DNA of 64,000 bases from Brevundimonas vesicularis (lineage in GTDB: Bacteria; Pseudomonadota; Alphaproteobacteria; Caulobacterales; Caulobacteraceae): the NCBI RefSeq assembly GCF_014204545.1, contig NZ_JACHLJ010000001.1, positions 930,001 through 994,000 on the forward strand, given 5' to 3'. The notes under the pieces were generated by a model. That model ran no database searches, had not been told where the DNA came from, and worked only from the letters and a program-made list of their open reading frames with translations. Positions within the stretch are counted from its first letter, which is position 1; the number at the start of each line of letters is the position of its first letter. The translations under genes were made by a program, and so were the position numbers. Positions 52,519 to 63,010 of the stretch are shown one piece after another.

Positions 52519-55476
52519 TTAGAACTTGGCGGTCAGACCGACGTAGTAACGGCGACCCAGCACATCATAGGTGGACGGGTCGGTGTTGGCCTGAACGCCA
52601 GGAACGAAGACGTTCGGCTGTTCGTCGGTCAGGTTGTTCACACCGCCGCGCAGCGACACCGTGTCGTTGATGGACCACGAACCGTTCAGATCGAAGTAGT
52701 CGATGGAAGGCAGGACCTCGGTGGTGTTGATCACCGTGATTTCGCCAACCCGACGCCAGCGTGCGCCGACCGAGAATGGACCGCTCGCCCAAGTCACCGA
52801 CGTCAGAGCTTTCCATTCCGGGAAGGTGTTTCCGAAGGTGCTGTCGATCGTGCCCGTACGGTCAGTGAAAGCGCCGCCTTCGACGACGTTGTCTTCGTAG
52901 TTCTCCAGCCAGCTGATGACCGTGTTGAACTTCAGACGGCCCCAATCGCCACCACCGATGTCGGCGATGTTGAACGCCCAGTCGGCCTGGAAGTCGACGC
53001 CAGACGTCTTGATCATGCCAAGGTTGGCCTGATTTTCGATCGCGCCGACAATGTTGCCGGACAGCGGATCGCGGCTGAACAGCTGGCAGTAGCTATTGGC
53101 GTTGCTGAAGGTGGGGTTTTCGCCCGTTACGTTGAAGCAGCCGGCCAGCGAGTCGTCTGCCGCGATCGATCCGATCGCGTCGGTGATTTCGATGTTGTAG
53201 TAGTCGATCGAAGCCGAGAAGCCCGACAGCCAAGGCGACGTGAACTGCGATTGATACACCAGACCGACCGACCAGCTGTCCGAGGTCTCTTCAAACAGGT
53301 TGGGGTTGCCACCGGTGCGGCTTTCGACCTGGTTGTTGGAGAAGGTGTAGCGATCGATCGCCTGAGCCGAAATCCCTTGCGCCAAGCACAGCGCACGGAC
53401 GGCAGCGGCGTTAGAGCCCTGGCGGAAGCTGCTGCGAATATCGCAGGGGTCACCACCGGTGCCCGCAGCCGAGGGCGCGCCGATGCTCGGGAAGTTCGTG
53501 CTCGCGGTGGCGAACAGCTCCCCGATCGACGGCGCACGAACCGAGCGGCTATAGCCGCCACGAGCGCGCAGACCGCCGGCGACGGTCCAGTCTAGCTCCG
53601 CACGATAGGCCTGCGTGCCGCCAGCGGTGCTGTAGTCGGCGTAACGATAGCCGAGGTTCAGATCCAGTTGCTCGACGAAAGGCAGATCCGAGAGCAGCGG
53701 GACCAGCGCTTCGATGAACAGTTCCTTGGAGTTTGTACCACCGCTCAGCGAAGGCGTCGGGTTGAAGCCGGCGATTTCCGAACCACCGACATTGCCGCCG
53801 TCCGGCTGGCCATTTGCGCCCAAGTGAGGCGTGACCGCGTTCTGTTGAGCGAGCGAGGAGTCGGCGCCGAAGGCGAAGTCGTCTTGGCGATACTGAGCGC
53901 CGAGGGCGACACGAACTTCACCGGCCGGCAGATCAAACGCCTTGCCCTGAAGCGACGCTTCGATGACCCGTTGTTCGGTCACGGTCGAGTTACGCGCCGA
54001 ACGACCGATGTAGTTGATGCACTCGGCCGACAGGTCTGTCACGCCAAACGGATCGAAACCACCAGCGCAGAGGCTGCGTCCGCCGTCCGCAGCGTCCAGC
54101 AGTCGCTGAACCGACGAGCGAGAAACGTTGCCGGTTTGAGTGGTCGTGTTGGAAACGCGGCCATACGAACCGTAAACGTCATACGTCCAGGTGCTTTGCG
54201 GAACCTGACCACGGACGCCCGTGGTGATCTGATAGATGTTGTACTCTTCCGTCGAGTGGCGACCGCCCAGCGACGTGAAGCGCTTGTTCAGCAGGAACGA
54301 ACCATTCGGATTAGCACGCGAGTTCAGGAATCTGCGGAGATCAGCCGTGATGAACGGGTTGGTCGCCGGGACGCGGAAACCGGTTCCGCTGGCCGCGGGG
54401 CTAGCCGCCAGTTCGGTGTCGGCGACATATTGGGTGAACAACGCATTGGCATAGACTTCAGCGTTGTCATTGATCTTGTAACGGCCGCCACCGTAGACGT
54501 TGTAACGGTCAAGCGGCAGTTGCAGATAGTTCAGCGGACCCGTGTTGAACGTGTAGTTGGCGCCGGGCGCCGTGTATTCCGCGCCGGCTCCAGCCGGATT
54601 CTTGACGTTCAGCTTGCCAGTGTACGAGAACAGCGTGTTGTCATCGTTGAAACCGAACGCGCCCGTTTCAACAAGCGTCGGGCTGTTGAAGTAAGATCTG
54701 ACCAAAGCCAGGCTTGGCAGGTTGTTGCTGTCGAAGATCGTCGAACCCAGGGGCGAGGTGCCCGAAGGGCCGGACACCGCCGAGAAGTCACGCGCGGCGT
54801 TGAAGATCACATCGCGGGTCGAACGGCCGAGCGACAGCACCATGTTGCCACGGTCGTCGTCGAAGTTGCCGCCGACAGTGACCGAGTAGCTTTCGGTCTT
54901 GCCGTCGCTGCGATCGGTTTCACCGTACTGGGCGTCGACCTGAACGCCCGAGAAGTTCTCGTCGAGGATGAAGTTCGCAACACCAGCCAGGGCGTCCGAA
55001 CCATAGGCCGCCGAGGCGCCGCCCGAGATGACTTCAATATTTTTGATGAGGGCCGTCGGGATCAGGTTGACGTCAACCGAACCGTCCGAGTTCGACGGCA
55101 CAACGCGACGGCCGTTCATAAGAACCAGCGTGCGGTTCGAACCCAGGTTACGCAGGTTGATGTTGGCTTGGCCGCCATTGGACGGGTTGTTCGAGGTCGA
55201 CGAGATCGACGGCGTGAACTGCGGCAGATCGTTGATCAAGGTGTCGATCGTGACCGAACCCGTCGCCTGGAAGTCCTGGGCGGTGACCGTGACGATCGGG
55301 CTAGTCGAACGATAGTCCTGACGCGCGATGCGCGAACCCGTGACGACGATCTCGCCGACGTCGGTCGCTTGGTCGTCAGCCGACTGTGCGAACGAGGGCG
55401 TAGCGGCCATCGCCAAAGCGGCGCCGCCGATGATCGTGGTTGCCAGCAGGCCGCGACGATATCTGTTGTTGTTCAA
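52519..55476 (-). CDS. TonB-dependent receptor, second
   Basis: Outer-membrane receptor of 985 aa. A signal peptide (RYRRGLLATTIIGGAALAMAATPSFAQ) is followed by the TonB-box region VGEIVVTGSRIARQDYRSTSPIVTV, plug (TIDTLINDLPQFTPSISSTSNNPSNGGQANINLRNLGSNRTLVLMNGRR) and a barrel ending YYVGLTAKF. The plug is of the type with an Asn/Ser-rich 'NNPSNGGQA' segment, common in Caulobacter and sphingomonad receptors for carbohydrates, peptides or other complex nutrients; the substrate cannot be told. Start TTG at 55476 follows GGGAG at 8 nt; ATG 55536 would add 20 residues without a charged start. Nothing metabolic is adjacent. Confidence 0.9.
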   Translation of the reverse strand: MNNNRYRRGLLATTIIGGAALAMAATPSFAQSADDQATDVGEIVVTGSRIARQDYRSTSPIVTVTAQDFQATGSVTIDTLINDLPQFTPSISSTSNNPSNGGQANINLRNLGSNRTLVLMNGRRVVPSNSDGSVDVNLIPTALIKNIEVISGGASAAYGSDALAGVANFILDENFSGVQVDAQYGETDRSDGKTESYSVTVGGNFDDDRGNMVLSLGRSTRDVIFNAARDFSAVSGPSGTSPLGSTIFDSNNLPSLALVRSYFNSPTLVETGAFGFNDDNTLFSYTGKLNVKNPAGAGAEYTAPGANYTFNTGPLNYLQLPLDRYNVYGGGRYKINDNAEVYANALFTQYVADTELAASPAASGTGFRVPATNPFITADLRRFLNSRANPNGSFLLNKRFTSLGGRHSTEEYNIYQITTGVRGQVPQSTWTYDVYGSYGRVSNTTTQTGNVSRSSVQRLLDAADGGRSLCAGGFDPFGVTDLSAECINYIGRSARNSTVTEQRVIEASLQGKAFDLPAGEVRVALGAQYRQDDFAFGADSSLAQQNAVTPHLGANGQPDGGNVGGSEIAGFNPTPSLSGGTNSKELFIEALVPLLSDLPFVEQLDLNLGYRYADYSTAGGTQAYRAELDWTVAGGLRARGGYSRSVRAPSIGELFATASTNFPSIGAPSAAGTGGDPCDIRSSFRQGSNAAAVRALCLAQGISAQAIDRYTFSNNQVESRTGGNPNLFEETSDSWSVGLVYQSQFTSPWLSGFSASIDYYNIEITDAIGSIAADDSLAGCFNVTGENPTFSNANSYCQLFSRDPLSGNIVGAIENQANLGMIKTSGVDFQADWAFNIADIGGGDWGRLKFNTVISWLENYEDNVVEGGAFTDRTGTIDSTFGNTFPEWKALTSVTWASGPFSVGARWRRVGEITVINTTEVLPSIDYFDLNGSWSINDTVSLRGGVNNLTDEQPNVFVPGVQANTDPSTYDVLGRRYYVGLTAKF

Positions 55477-55653
55477 GGCTTGTTCTCCCAGAAGAGCCAA
55501 GATCGTTAGAAACGAACTGCTCAATACATTAGCCATTTGCCGACCATGCGATCGGTTGGGCGCGAGAGCATACCAACGCAGGCAGCAAGTCCAGCGAGAA
55601 GGTGGCGCTTGAACACATTGGAGACACGCCTGTCGCAAAGACGACACACCATA

Positions 55654-55667
55654 GTCGCTACAGCGAC
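55654..55667. promoter_or_regulatory. Palindrome in gap before second TonB receptor
   Basis: GTCGC-TACA-GCGAC is a perfect 5-bp inverted repeat in the 253-bp divergent gap (55477-55729), which otherwise shows no gene. It could serve the receptor or the divergent exported protein. Confidence 0.25.
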
Positions 55668-55729
55668 ATCGGACACGACTCGAATTCTAATGATATACTG
55701 GCCGCCACCTTAATGAGACGAAGAAGATT

Positions 55730-56269
55730 ATGGCCCGTTCAGATGGCAAACACGCCAAAAAAATCGCCGTTCTATCGGTTGCATCGGTTATTTTTGCGTC
55801 AAACCAGGCTTTAGCGCAGCAAGGTTTGTCTTCGTTAGGGAGCGACTTGGTCGGAGCCGTGACGCAATGCACGACGATCGCGGCCGATGCCGCCCGACTG
55901 GCGTGTTTCGACGCCGCCGCGGCTCGATTGGCAGCCGCCGGCGAGGTTGCGATCGTCAGCCGGCAGGATGTGGAACAGAATCAACGTCGACTGTTCGGCT
56001 TCAACGTAACGGGCTTGAACCCATTCAGCGGGTCAGGGCGATCCGAAGAATTGCAGTCCATCACGGCGACGATGACCTCAGCCCGAAACCTTGGCAGGGG
56101 GGAATGGTCCATCACGCTGGATGACGGCTCGGTATGGCGTAAGACCGACGGCGTGGATGTGCTCTTTTCGGCGAACCGGCAGAATCCGGTTACCGTGCGC
56201 AGGGCAGCGTTGGGAAGCTACATGATGAAGGTGGCGAACGATCCGCCCTTCCGTGTACGCCGCGAGTAG
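55730..56269 (+). CDS. Exported protein with conserved C..D..RLACFD motif
   Basis: The 179 aa protein has a signal-like N-terminus (KKIAVLSVASVIFASNQALAQQ), then CTTIAADAARLACFDAAAARLA, a two-cysteine helical motif found in several small alphaproteobacterial exported proteins and in VasI/TagO-like type VI secretion accessories. The C-terminal half is beta-rich (GEWSITLDDGSVWRKTDGVDVLFSANRQNPVTVRRAALGSYMMKV). No type VI genes are near, so it is best left as an exported protein of unknown function. Region upstream is AT-richer than its surroundings. Confidence 0.72.
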   Translation: MARSDGKHAKKIAVLSVASVIFASNQALAQQGLSSLGSDLVGAVTQCTTIAADAARLACFDAAAARLAAAGEVAIVSRQDVEQNQRRLFGFNVTGLNPFSGSGRSEELQSITATMTSARNLGRGEWSITLDDGSVWRKTDGVDVLFSANRQNPVTVRRAALGSYMMKVANDPPFRVRRE

Positions 56270-56273
56270 TTCT

Positions 56274-56420
56274 CTAGCGTTGGATCCCCCCCCGCGCCGC
56301 ATAGGGCGCGGGCTCCGGCGTGCAGGAGGCGGCGATCAGTTGCACCGCGGCGAGACACAGGATCGCCGCCGCGACGAACGGGAGCCGATTTGATACAGCG
56401 TTGGCGATCGAACGGGCCAT
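56274..56420 (-). CDS. Small single-pass membrane protein (48 aa)
   Basis: A 48-residue protein with one hydrophobic helix (LPFVAAAILCLAAVQLIAAS, residues about 14-33), followed by CTPEPAPYAARGGIQR. A GGAG ribosome binding site lies 8 nt before the ATG, and a CtrA-like site lies 20-35 nt upstream. Too small for family assignment; the hydrophobic segment and the site upstream favour a real gene. Confidence 0.5.
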   Translation of the reverse strand: MARSIANAVSNRLPFVAAAILCLAAVQLIAASCTPEPAPYAARGGIQR

Positions 56421-56440
56421 TGTGGGCGCTCCAGGCATGA

Positions 56441-56455
56441 TTACCAAGACGTTAA
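56441..56455 (-). promoter_or_regulatory. CtrA-like site before small membrane protein and MBL gene
   Basis: On the minus strand TTAA-N7-GTAA (seven of eight fixed bases). It lies between the divergent 48-aa gene and the MBL-fold hydrolase gene, so either could be its target. Confidence 0.35.
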
Positions 56456-56480
56456 CGCAAGCTCTGCGCCAAACGCGGCC

Positions 56481-57389
56481 GTGACGGTGATCCCGTTCGT
56501 GAGAGCCTTCGACTTCGCCTATGGGCGGCGCGATCAGGTGTCGCCGTTGATCCAGCGCGTGGTCGCCGACAATCCGGGGCCTTTCACCTTCACCGGAACG
56601 GGGACCTATATCGTCGGCCGCCTGGATCGAGGGGCCGAGGTCGCGGTGATCGATCCGGGGCCGATGGACGAAGCGCATCTGGCGGCGCTGATGGCGGCGG
56701 TCAAGGGGCGGCGGGTCAGCCATGTGCTGGTGACGCATACGCATCGGGATCATGCGCCGCTGGCCCGGCCGTTCGCCGAGGCGACCAAAGCACGGATTTG
56801 GGCGGCCCGGCCCCCGGTGCGGGAAACGCATGCGTCGGGTGCGCTGGACGAGGATGAGGATGCGGACTTCGCGCCCGATGTGGTGCTGACGGGCGACGAG
56901 GTCATCGAAGGCGACGGCTGGACGATCGAGGCGATGTTCACGCCCGGCCATGCGTCAAATCATATGGCCTTCGCCTTGCGCGAGGAGAACGCGCTGTTTT
57001 GCGGCGACCATGTCATGGGCTGGTCGACGACGGTCGTGGCCCCGCCGGATGGGAGCATGCGCCACTATATGGCCAGCCTGGACGCGGTGATCGCGCGCGA
57101 CTTCGATGTGCTTTGGCCGACGCACGGGGCGCCGGTGACGCAGGTGCGGCCGTTTCTGGAGGCTTATCGCGCTCATCGGATGGAGCGGGAGGCGCAAGTG
57201 CTTCAGCGGCTGGCGGCGGGGGATCGCACGATCGCCGAGATGGTCCCGGTTCTGTACGCCGCCGTCGATCAGCGGCTGTGGCCGGCCGCCTCGCTGTCGG
57301 TACTGGCGCATCTGATCAAGCTGGTCGAGGACGGCGCGGCGATCAGCGATGGCGCGCCCGGCCTGTCGGCGCAGTTCCGGCTGGCCTAG
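56481..57389 (+). CDS. MBL-fold metallo-hydrolase (LACTB2-like)
   Basis: The 302 aa metallo-beta-lactamase-fold hydrolase has the metal site THTHRDH (H86, H88, D90, H91), further ligands in FTPGHASNHMAF and FCGDHVMGWSTTVVAPPDGSM, and LWPTHGAPV at the end of the core. The C-terminal helical extension (MEREAQVLQRLAAGDRTIAEMVPVLYA) is that of the LACTB2 group, some of which are RNA endonucleases or thioester hydrolases. Start is GTG. The 3' end overlaps the convergent DUF1499 gene by 4 bp. Confidence 0.85.
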   Translation: MTVIPFVRAFDFAYGRRDQVSPLIQRVVADNPGPFTFTGTGTYIVGRLDRGAEVAVIDPGPMDEAHLAALMAAVKGRRVSHVLVTHTHRDHAPLARPFAEATKARIWAARPPVRETHASGALDEDEDADFAPDVVLTGDEVIEGDGWTIEAMFTPGHASNHMAFALREENALFCGDHVMGWSTTVVAPPDGSMRHYMASLDAVIARDFDVLWPTHGAPVTQVRPFLEAYRAHRMEREAQVLQRLAAGDRTIAEMVPVLYAAVDQRLWPAASLSVLAHLIKLVEDGAAISDGAPGLSAQFRLA

Positions 57390-58054
57390 CTTTCCGCCCC
57401 AAGGTTTAGGGTGATCTTGGCGGCGAGACGGCAGGTGGCGCCGCCGTCGGGACGACTGCCGCGTGCGGCGACGCGGATGTCGGTGCGGCCGGGACGGATG
57501 CGAACGACCGCGTCGGTGGCGAAGCCGAACCAGGCGCCGGCGTGCACGGCCTCGACCTGGAAGGTTGTGGCGCGGGTGACGACGAAACCGGCGTCGACCA
57601 GGGCCGAGGTCGCCTGCTGGGCCAGGACCTGGGTCGGGACGGCGTCCACACCCTCGCAGGCTTGAGGCGCGCCGCTGCGCACGCCGGCGGCGCGGGGCAG
57701 GCCGGGCGGCTCGTCCAGATTGGTGCTGACGTCACGCGGATGGGGCGTCGCATCCTGACCCTGACGCAGCACGAAGCCGGCGACGGTCGCGCCCGAGAGA
57801 ACCAGCGCCACCAGTGCATAAATCCCCCTGCCCTTCAGATCGCGCAGCGCCAGCACCGCCGCCGTCAGAGCCGCCGCCAAACCGACCCAGGCCAGGATGC
57901 GCGCCACGGTCCAGGTCAGCAGGTCGTAGCCGATCGCCAGATCGAGCCCGCCGAACCGCGTCGCCGTAACGGCCGCCACGACCAGCACAAAGGGCGCCGC
58001 CGCAAGCGCCGTCAGCCAGGGCAGAATGGCGGGTACGGGCTTTCTGGTCGGCAT
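57386..58054 (-). CDS. DUF1499 membrane protein
   Basis: The 222 aa protein has three predicted helices (LPWLTALAAAPFVLVVAAVTATRF, ILAWVGLAAALTAAVLALRD, IYALVALVLSGATVAGFVL) and a C-terminal DUF1499-type periplasmic domain (DVSTNLDEPPGLP..., ALVDAGFVVTRATTFQVEAVHAGAWFGFATDAVVRIRPGRTDIRVAARGS). Function unknown. It lies 19 nt downstream of the acyl-CoA ligase stop on the same strand and may be its operon partner. Confidence 0.78.
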   Translation of the reverse strand: MPTRKPVPAILPWLTALAAAPFVLVVAAVTATRFGGLDLAIGYDLLTWTVARILAWVGLAAALTAAVLALRDLKGRGIYALVALVLSGATVAGFVLRQGQDATPHPRDVSTNLDEPPGLPRAAGVRSGAPQACEGVDAVPTQVLAQQATSALVDAGFVVTRATTFQVEAVHAGAWFGFATDAVVRIRPGRTDIRVAARGSRPDGGATCRLAAKITLNLGAES

Positions 58055-58073
58055 TCAGGCTCCGGTTCTAGGG

Positions 58074-59702
<1,629 letters not shown>

Positions 59703-59872
59703 GTCGTATCCTTGTCCCTTGGATGCGTCTGCTTTGATGCGACGCTTGAGCCGACGCTAACATCGGTGATCGGCGATAAGCAACGTGACCCAACGTCAAC
59801 TGGGGCGTCAGCCACGGCGCGGCGGATCGTCCCCCGTGGCGTCGGCAGGTTCAGCGGTCTAGAAGGTCGCCC

Positions 59873-60520
59873 ATGACCATACTGATCGCGATCACGGGGG
59901 GCTCCGGCTCCGGCAAAAGCACCCTGGCGGAGGCGCTGGTCTCGGCCCTGCCGGAAGGGTCGGCCGTGCTGGTGCGCGAGGACAGCTATTACAAGGACGC
60001 AGCCTCCCTGCCCGGCTTCGACGCCGCGACCTTCGACTTTGACGATGTGACGGCGCGCGATCACGACCTGATGATCGCAGACCTGAAGGAACTGAAGGCC
60101 GGGCGCGCGGTGACGGCGCCGGTCTATTCCTTCATCCACCACGGCCGCGAGCCGGGCGGCGAGCCGATTCCGGCGGCCGAGGTGGTGATCGTCGAGGGCA
60201 CGCATGTTCTGTGCACTCCCGACCTGACCGCCCTGTTCGACATTCGCGTCTTCGTGGACACCCCTGCCGACATCCGCTTCATCCGCCGCCTGCTGCGCGA
60301 CCAGGCCGAGCGGGGCCGGTCGGCGGATTCGGTCGTGGCGCAATATCTGGCGACTGTTAGGCCGGGCCACGAACGCCTGACCGAACCGTCGCGCACCCAC
60401 GCCGACTTCATCGTCGCCGACGCCACGGCGGCCGTCCGCCTGGAAGACCCCCAGGCCGTGGTGCGTCTTGCCGCTCCGGTCCTGGCCCATCCGCTGCTGC
60501 AGGCCCTGCTGGACGATTAG
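59873..60520 (+). CDS. udk: Uridine kinase
   Basis: Salvage enzyme phosphorylating uridine/cytidine. The 215 aa protein has the P-loop ITGGSGSGKST (G9-T17), LVREDSYYKD, FDFDDVTARDHDLM and VVIVEGTHVLC with RRLLRDQAERGRS as lid region. Length is typical. Neighbouring genes are not functionally related: acyl-CoA ligase upstream divergent, thiG downstream convergent. Confidence 0.92.
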   Translation: MTILIAITGGSGSGKSTLAEALVSALPEGSAVLVREDSYYKDAASLPGFDAATFDFDDVTARDHDLMIADLKELKAGRAVTAPVYSFIHHGREPGGEPIPAAEVVIVEGTHVLCTPDLTALFDIRVFVDTPADIRFIRRLLRDQAERGRSADSVVAQYLATVRPGHERLTEPSRTHADFIVADATAAVRLEDPQAVVRLAAPVLAHPLLQALLDD

Positions 60521-60572
60521 GACCAAGGGCTCTGATGTGGTCTTGCGTATCTATTCGCGAGATCGTGAGGAT

Positions 60573-60623
60573 GAACTGCGTTCACCCTCCGCGTGCCCAC
60601 TTCTCCTCTATGGAGGAAGGTGG
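60573..60623. repeat. Decayed REP-like element
   Basis: The stretch CTTCTCCTC-TAT-GGAGGAAGG with an upstream CCCTCCGCG segment resembles one half of the REP doublet at 9487-9633, with changes. It lies in the short gap between the convergent udk and thiG genes. No partner copy is visible, so it would be a single, degenerate element; it may act as a hairpin between the two 3' ends. Confidence 0.35.
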
Positions 60624-60626
60624 CGT

Positions 60627-61409
60627 TTAGATCAGTCCCGCCAGCGGCGACGACGGGTCTGCATACATGCGTTTCGCCATCCGGCCGGCCAGATAGGCGT
60701 CGCGGCCGGCGATGACGGCGTGTTTCATGGCGCGGGCCATGCGGATGGGGTCCTTGGCCCCGGCGATGGCGGTATTCATCAGGACGGCGTCGCAGCCCAG
60801 TTCCATCGCACGGGTCGCATCCGAGGCCGTGCCGACGCCTGCATCAACCAGAACCGGCACCTTGGCCTGTTCGACGATGAGGCGGACGTTGACCTCGTTC
60901 TGGATGCCCAGGCCCGAGCCGATCGGGGCCGCGGCGGGCATGATGGCTGCGGCCCCGGCGTCTTCGAGCCGCTTGGCCATCACCACGTCGTCGGTGCAAT
61001 AGACCATGACGTCGAAGCCGTCCTTGATCAGCAGATCCAGCGCCCGCAGGGTCTCGATCATGTCGGGATAAAGGTGAGCGGTGTTGGACAGCACCTCCAG
61101 CTTGACCAGGCTCCAGCCGCCGGCCTCGCGCGCCAGACGCAGGGTGCGAACCGCATCCTCACCCGTGAAACAGCCGGCGGTGTTGGGCAGGAAGGTGAAG
61201 CGGTCGGGCTTCACATAGTCGACCAGCATCGGCTGGGTCGGGTCCGACAGGTTCACACGGCGCACCGCGACGGTGACGATCTCGGCCCCGGCCGCCTCGG
61301 CGGCGGCGGCGTTCTGGGCGTAGTCGGCGTACTTGCCAGTGCCCACGATCAGACGTGAGTTGAAGGTGCGGCCGGCGACGGACCAGGTTTCGTTGGCTGT
61401 ATCGGTCAT
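60627..61409 (-). CDS. thiG: Thiazole synthase
   Basis: Forms the thiazole ring of thiamine from DXP, ThiS-thiocarboxylate and iminoacetate. The 260 aa TIM-barrel protein has [48 protein letters not shown] (Schiff-base lysine K103), [10 protein letters not shown] and [36 protein letters not shown]. Start ATG 61409. It forms a cluster with thiS 61 nt upstream; the iminoacetate supplier would be the ThiO-like enzyme at 28.7 kb. Confidence 0.96.
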   Translation of the reverse strand: MTDTANETWSVAGRTFNSRLIVGTGKYADYAQNAAAAEAAGAEIVTVAVRRVNLSDPTQPMLVDYVKPDRFTFLPNTAGCFTGEDAVRTLRLAREAGGWSLVKLEVLSNTAHLYPDMIETLRALDLLIKDGFDVMVYCTDDVVMAKRLEDAGAAAIMPAAAPIGSGLGIQNEVNVRLIVEQAKVPVLVDAGVGTASDATRAMELGCDAVLMNTAIAGAKDPIRMARAMKHAVIAGRDAYLAGRMAKRMYADPSSPLAGLI

Positions 61410-61470
61410 GGATGCTGACCTAGGCCTCTCCGGCGCGCGGGGGAACCCGTCGTAGCCGGATTTGATCTGA

Positions 61471-61677
61471 TCACCCGCCGCCGACGAACTGGACCAGCTC
61501 GATACGATCGCCTGCGGCCACCGGCGTGGCGGCGTGCAGGGACTTGGGCACGATCTCGAGATTGCGTTCGACGGCCACCTTGCGCGGGTCCAGCGACAGT
61601 TCCTCGACCAAAGCCAGGATGGTGGCGGCCTGGACCTGGCGTGGTTCGCCATTGAGATGGATCTGGTGCACGCGCAT
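61471..61677 (-). CDS. thiS: Sulfur carrier protein ThiS
   Basis: The 68 aa beta-grasp ubiquitin-like protein carries sulfur as a C-terminal thiocarboxylate. It has [61 protein letters not shown]; the usual C-terminal Gly-Gly is present as GGG. Located just upstream of thiG on the same strand. No TPP riboswitch is seen in the 100 bp before it. Confidence 0.92.
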   Translation of the reverse strand: MRVHQIHLNGEPRQVQAATILALVEELSLDPRKVAVERNLEIVPKSLHAATPVAAGDRIELVQFVGGG

Positions 61678-61751
61678 TCTCCCTGACCTTCGCCCCTCCG
61701 ACCGTCGCGCGTCAGATAGACGGTGACAGGCCGCTTCGCCAGACTATGCGT

Positions 61752-61847
61752 TCAGCCCGCCTCGAACAGGAAGGCGCCGACCGCGACGGCCAGGGCCGCC
61801 AAGGTCGCCACCACGGTTCTCAGGATCAGTTTGCCGTCCTGGCGCAT
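61752..61847 (-). CDS. Possible 31-aa membrane peptide
   Basis: [31 protein letters not shown] (in pieces: a charged start, a ~20-residue hydrophobic helix and a short tail) begins at 61847 with GGGAG about 8 nt upstream. It fills the middle of the 344-bp gap between thiS and aroQ, where nothing else is visible. Single-pass small membrane proteins of this type are common near housekeeping genes, but without homologues the call is weak. Confidence 0.4.
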   Translation of the reverse strand: MRQDGKLILRTVVATLAALAVAVGAFLFEAG

Positions 61848-62021
61848 CCTCGGCGCTCCCTCAGGCCGTCCCGACCAGGGACGATGGCAGCCGGCGCTGC
61901 GAAATCCACGCCATCGCACGCAACGTCGGGTAAGGTTCGACGCTGCGAGCGTTTGACCCACGCCCTGCGTCCGCTAAAAGGCCCCTCTTGCGCCGCGCTG
62001 CGCCGGATCGATTCTGGAACC

Positions 62022-62468
62022 ATGGCCGAAACGCCCGTCATTCATGTGCTGAACGGCCCCAACCTGAACCTGCTCGGGGTTCGGGAGCCGGACATCTATG
62101 GCCGCGACACCCTGGCGGACATCGAGCAGCGCTGCGTCCGGGCGGCCGGCGAGGCGCAGATCGTGTTTCGCCAGACCAACCATGAAGGCGTGCTGGTGGA
62201 CTGGATCCAGGAGGCGCGCGAAGGCGCCCACGCCCTGATCCTCAATCCGGCGGCCTATGGGCATACGTCGGTGGCGCTGCATGATGCGTTGAAGACGCTG
62301 TCGATCCCGGTGATCGAGCTGCATCTGTCCAATCCGGCGGCGCGCGAGGCGTTTCGCCATCACTCCTATGTGTCCTCCGCCGCGACCGGCGTCATCGCCG
62401 GCTTCGGCGCGGCGGGCTATGAACTGGCCGTCCAGGCGGCCCTCACCCAGGTTCGGGAACGCGGCTGA
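62022..62468 (+). CDS. aroQ: 3-dehydroquinate dehydratase, type II
   Basis: Third step of the shikimate pathway. The 148 aa protein has [20 protein letters not shown] with the catalytic Tyr (Y26), [36 protein letters not shown] and [37 protein letters not shown]. Length and motifs match the dodecameric type II enzyme. It precedes accB-accC, an arrangement common in alphaproteobacteria. Confidence 0.96.
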   Translation: MAETPVIHVLNGPNLNLLGVREPDIYGRDTLADIEQRCVRAAGEAQIVFRQTNHEGVLVDWIQEAREGAHALILNPAAYGHTSVALHDALKTLSIPVIELHLSNPAAREAFRHHSYVSSAATGVIAGFGAAGYELAVQAALTQVRERG

Positions 62469-62515
62469 GGCCCGTCCCGTTTATCAAAGACCACGAAAGA
62501 CAAGGCGCAACTCCA

Positions 62516-63007
62516 ATGGCCGATGACAAGAAACACGCCGAGATCGACGCCGCCCTGGTTCGCCAGCTGGCCGAGATCCTGAACGAGACCGATCTGACGG
62601 AAGTCGAGGTCGAGCGCGGCGAACTGCGTATCCGCGTGGCGCGCGAAGTCACCATCAACGCCGCCCCGGTTCAGTACGCCGCCGCCCCCGCCCCGGTTGC
62701 CGCTGCGCCCGCTGCCGCTGCTGCGCCGGCCGCCATGCCGTCGGACCCCGCCACCATCGTCGCCCGCGCCGGCGAAGAGGTGAAATCGCCGATGGTCGGC
62801 ACCGCCTATCTGCAGGCCTCGCCGGAGGCCCCGGCCTTCGTCCAGCCCGGCGACAAGGTCAAGAAGGGTCAGACCCTGCTGATCGTCGAAGCCATGAAGA
62901 CGATGAACCCGATCCAGGCCCCGCGGGACGGCGTTGTGGCCGAAATCCTGGTCGGCGACGCCCAGCCGGTCGAGTTCGGCGAACCCCTCGTCCTGCTGGA
63001 AGCCTAA
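62516..63007 (+). CDS. accB: Biotin carboxyl carrier protein of acetyl-CoA carboxylase
   Basis: The 163 aa protein has an N-terminal helical domain (IDAALVRQLAEILNETDLTEVEVERGELRIRVARE), a Pro/Ala linker (about 50-85) and the biotinyl domain VKSPMVGTAYLQASPEAPAFVQPGDKVKKGQTLLIVEAMKTMNPIQAP, with biotin attached to K128 in EAMKTM. It carries the carboxyl group from AccC to the carboxyltransferase in fatty acid synthesis. Three bases separate its stop from the accC GTG. Confidence 0.95.
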   Translation: MADDKKHAEIDAALVRQLAEILNETDLTEVEVERGELRIRVAREVTINAAPVQYAAAPAPVAAAPAAAAAPAAMPSDPATIVARAGEEVKSPMVGTAYLQASPEAPAFVQPGDKVKKGQTLLIVEAMKTMNPIQAPRDGVVAEILVGDAQPVEFGEPLVLLEA

Positions 63008-63010
63008 GCC

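Noticed and set aside
53668-55509. Long plus-strand open frame of 613 codons antisense to the second TonB receptor
   Set aside because: The minus strand encodes a complete receptor with signal, plug and barrel. The antisense frame has Arg/Val-rich composition without motifs and is a by-product of high GC at third positions.
61678-61790. TPP riboswitch upstream of thiS
   Set aside because: The conserved CTGAGA and ACCTGATCTGG elements are absent.
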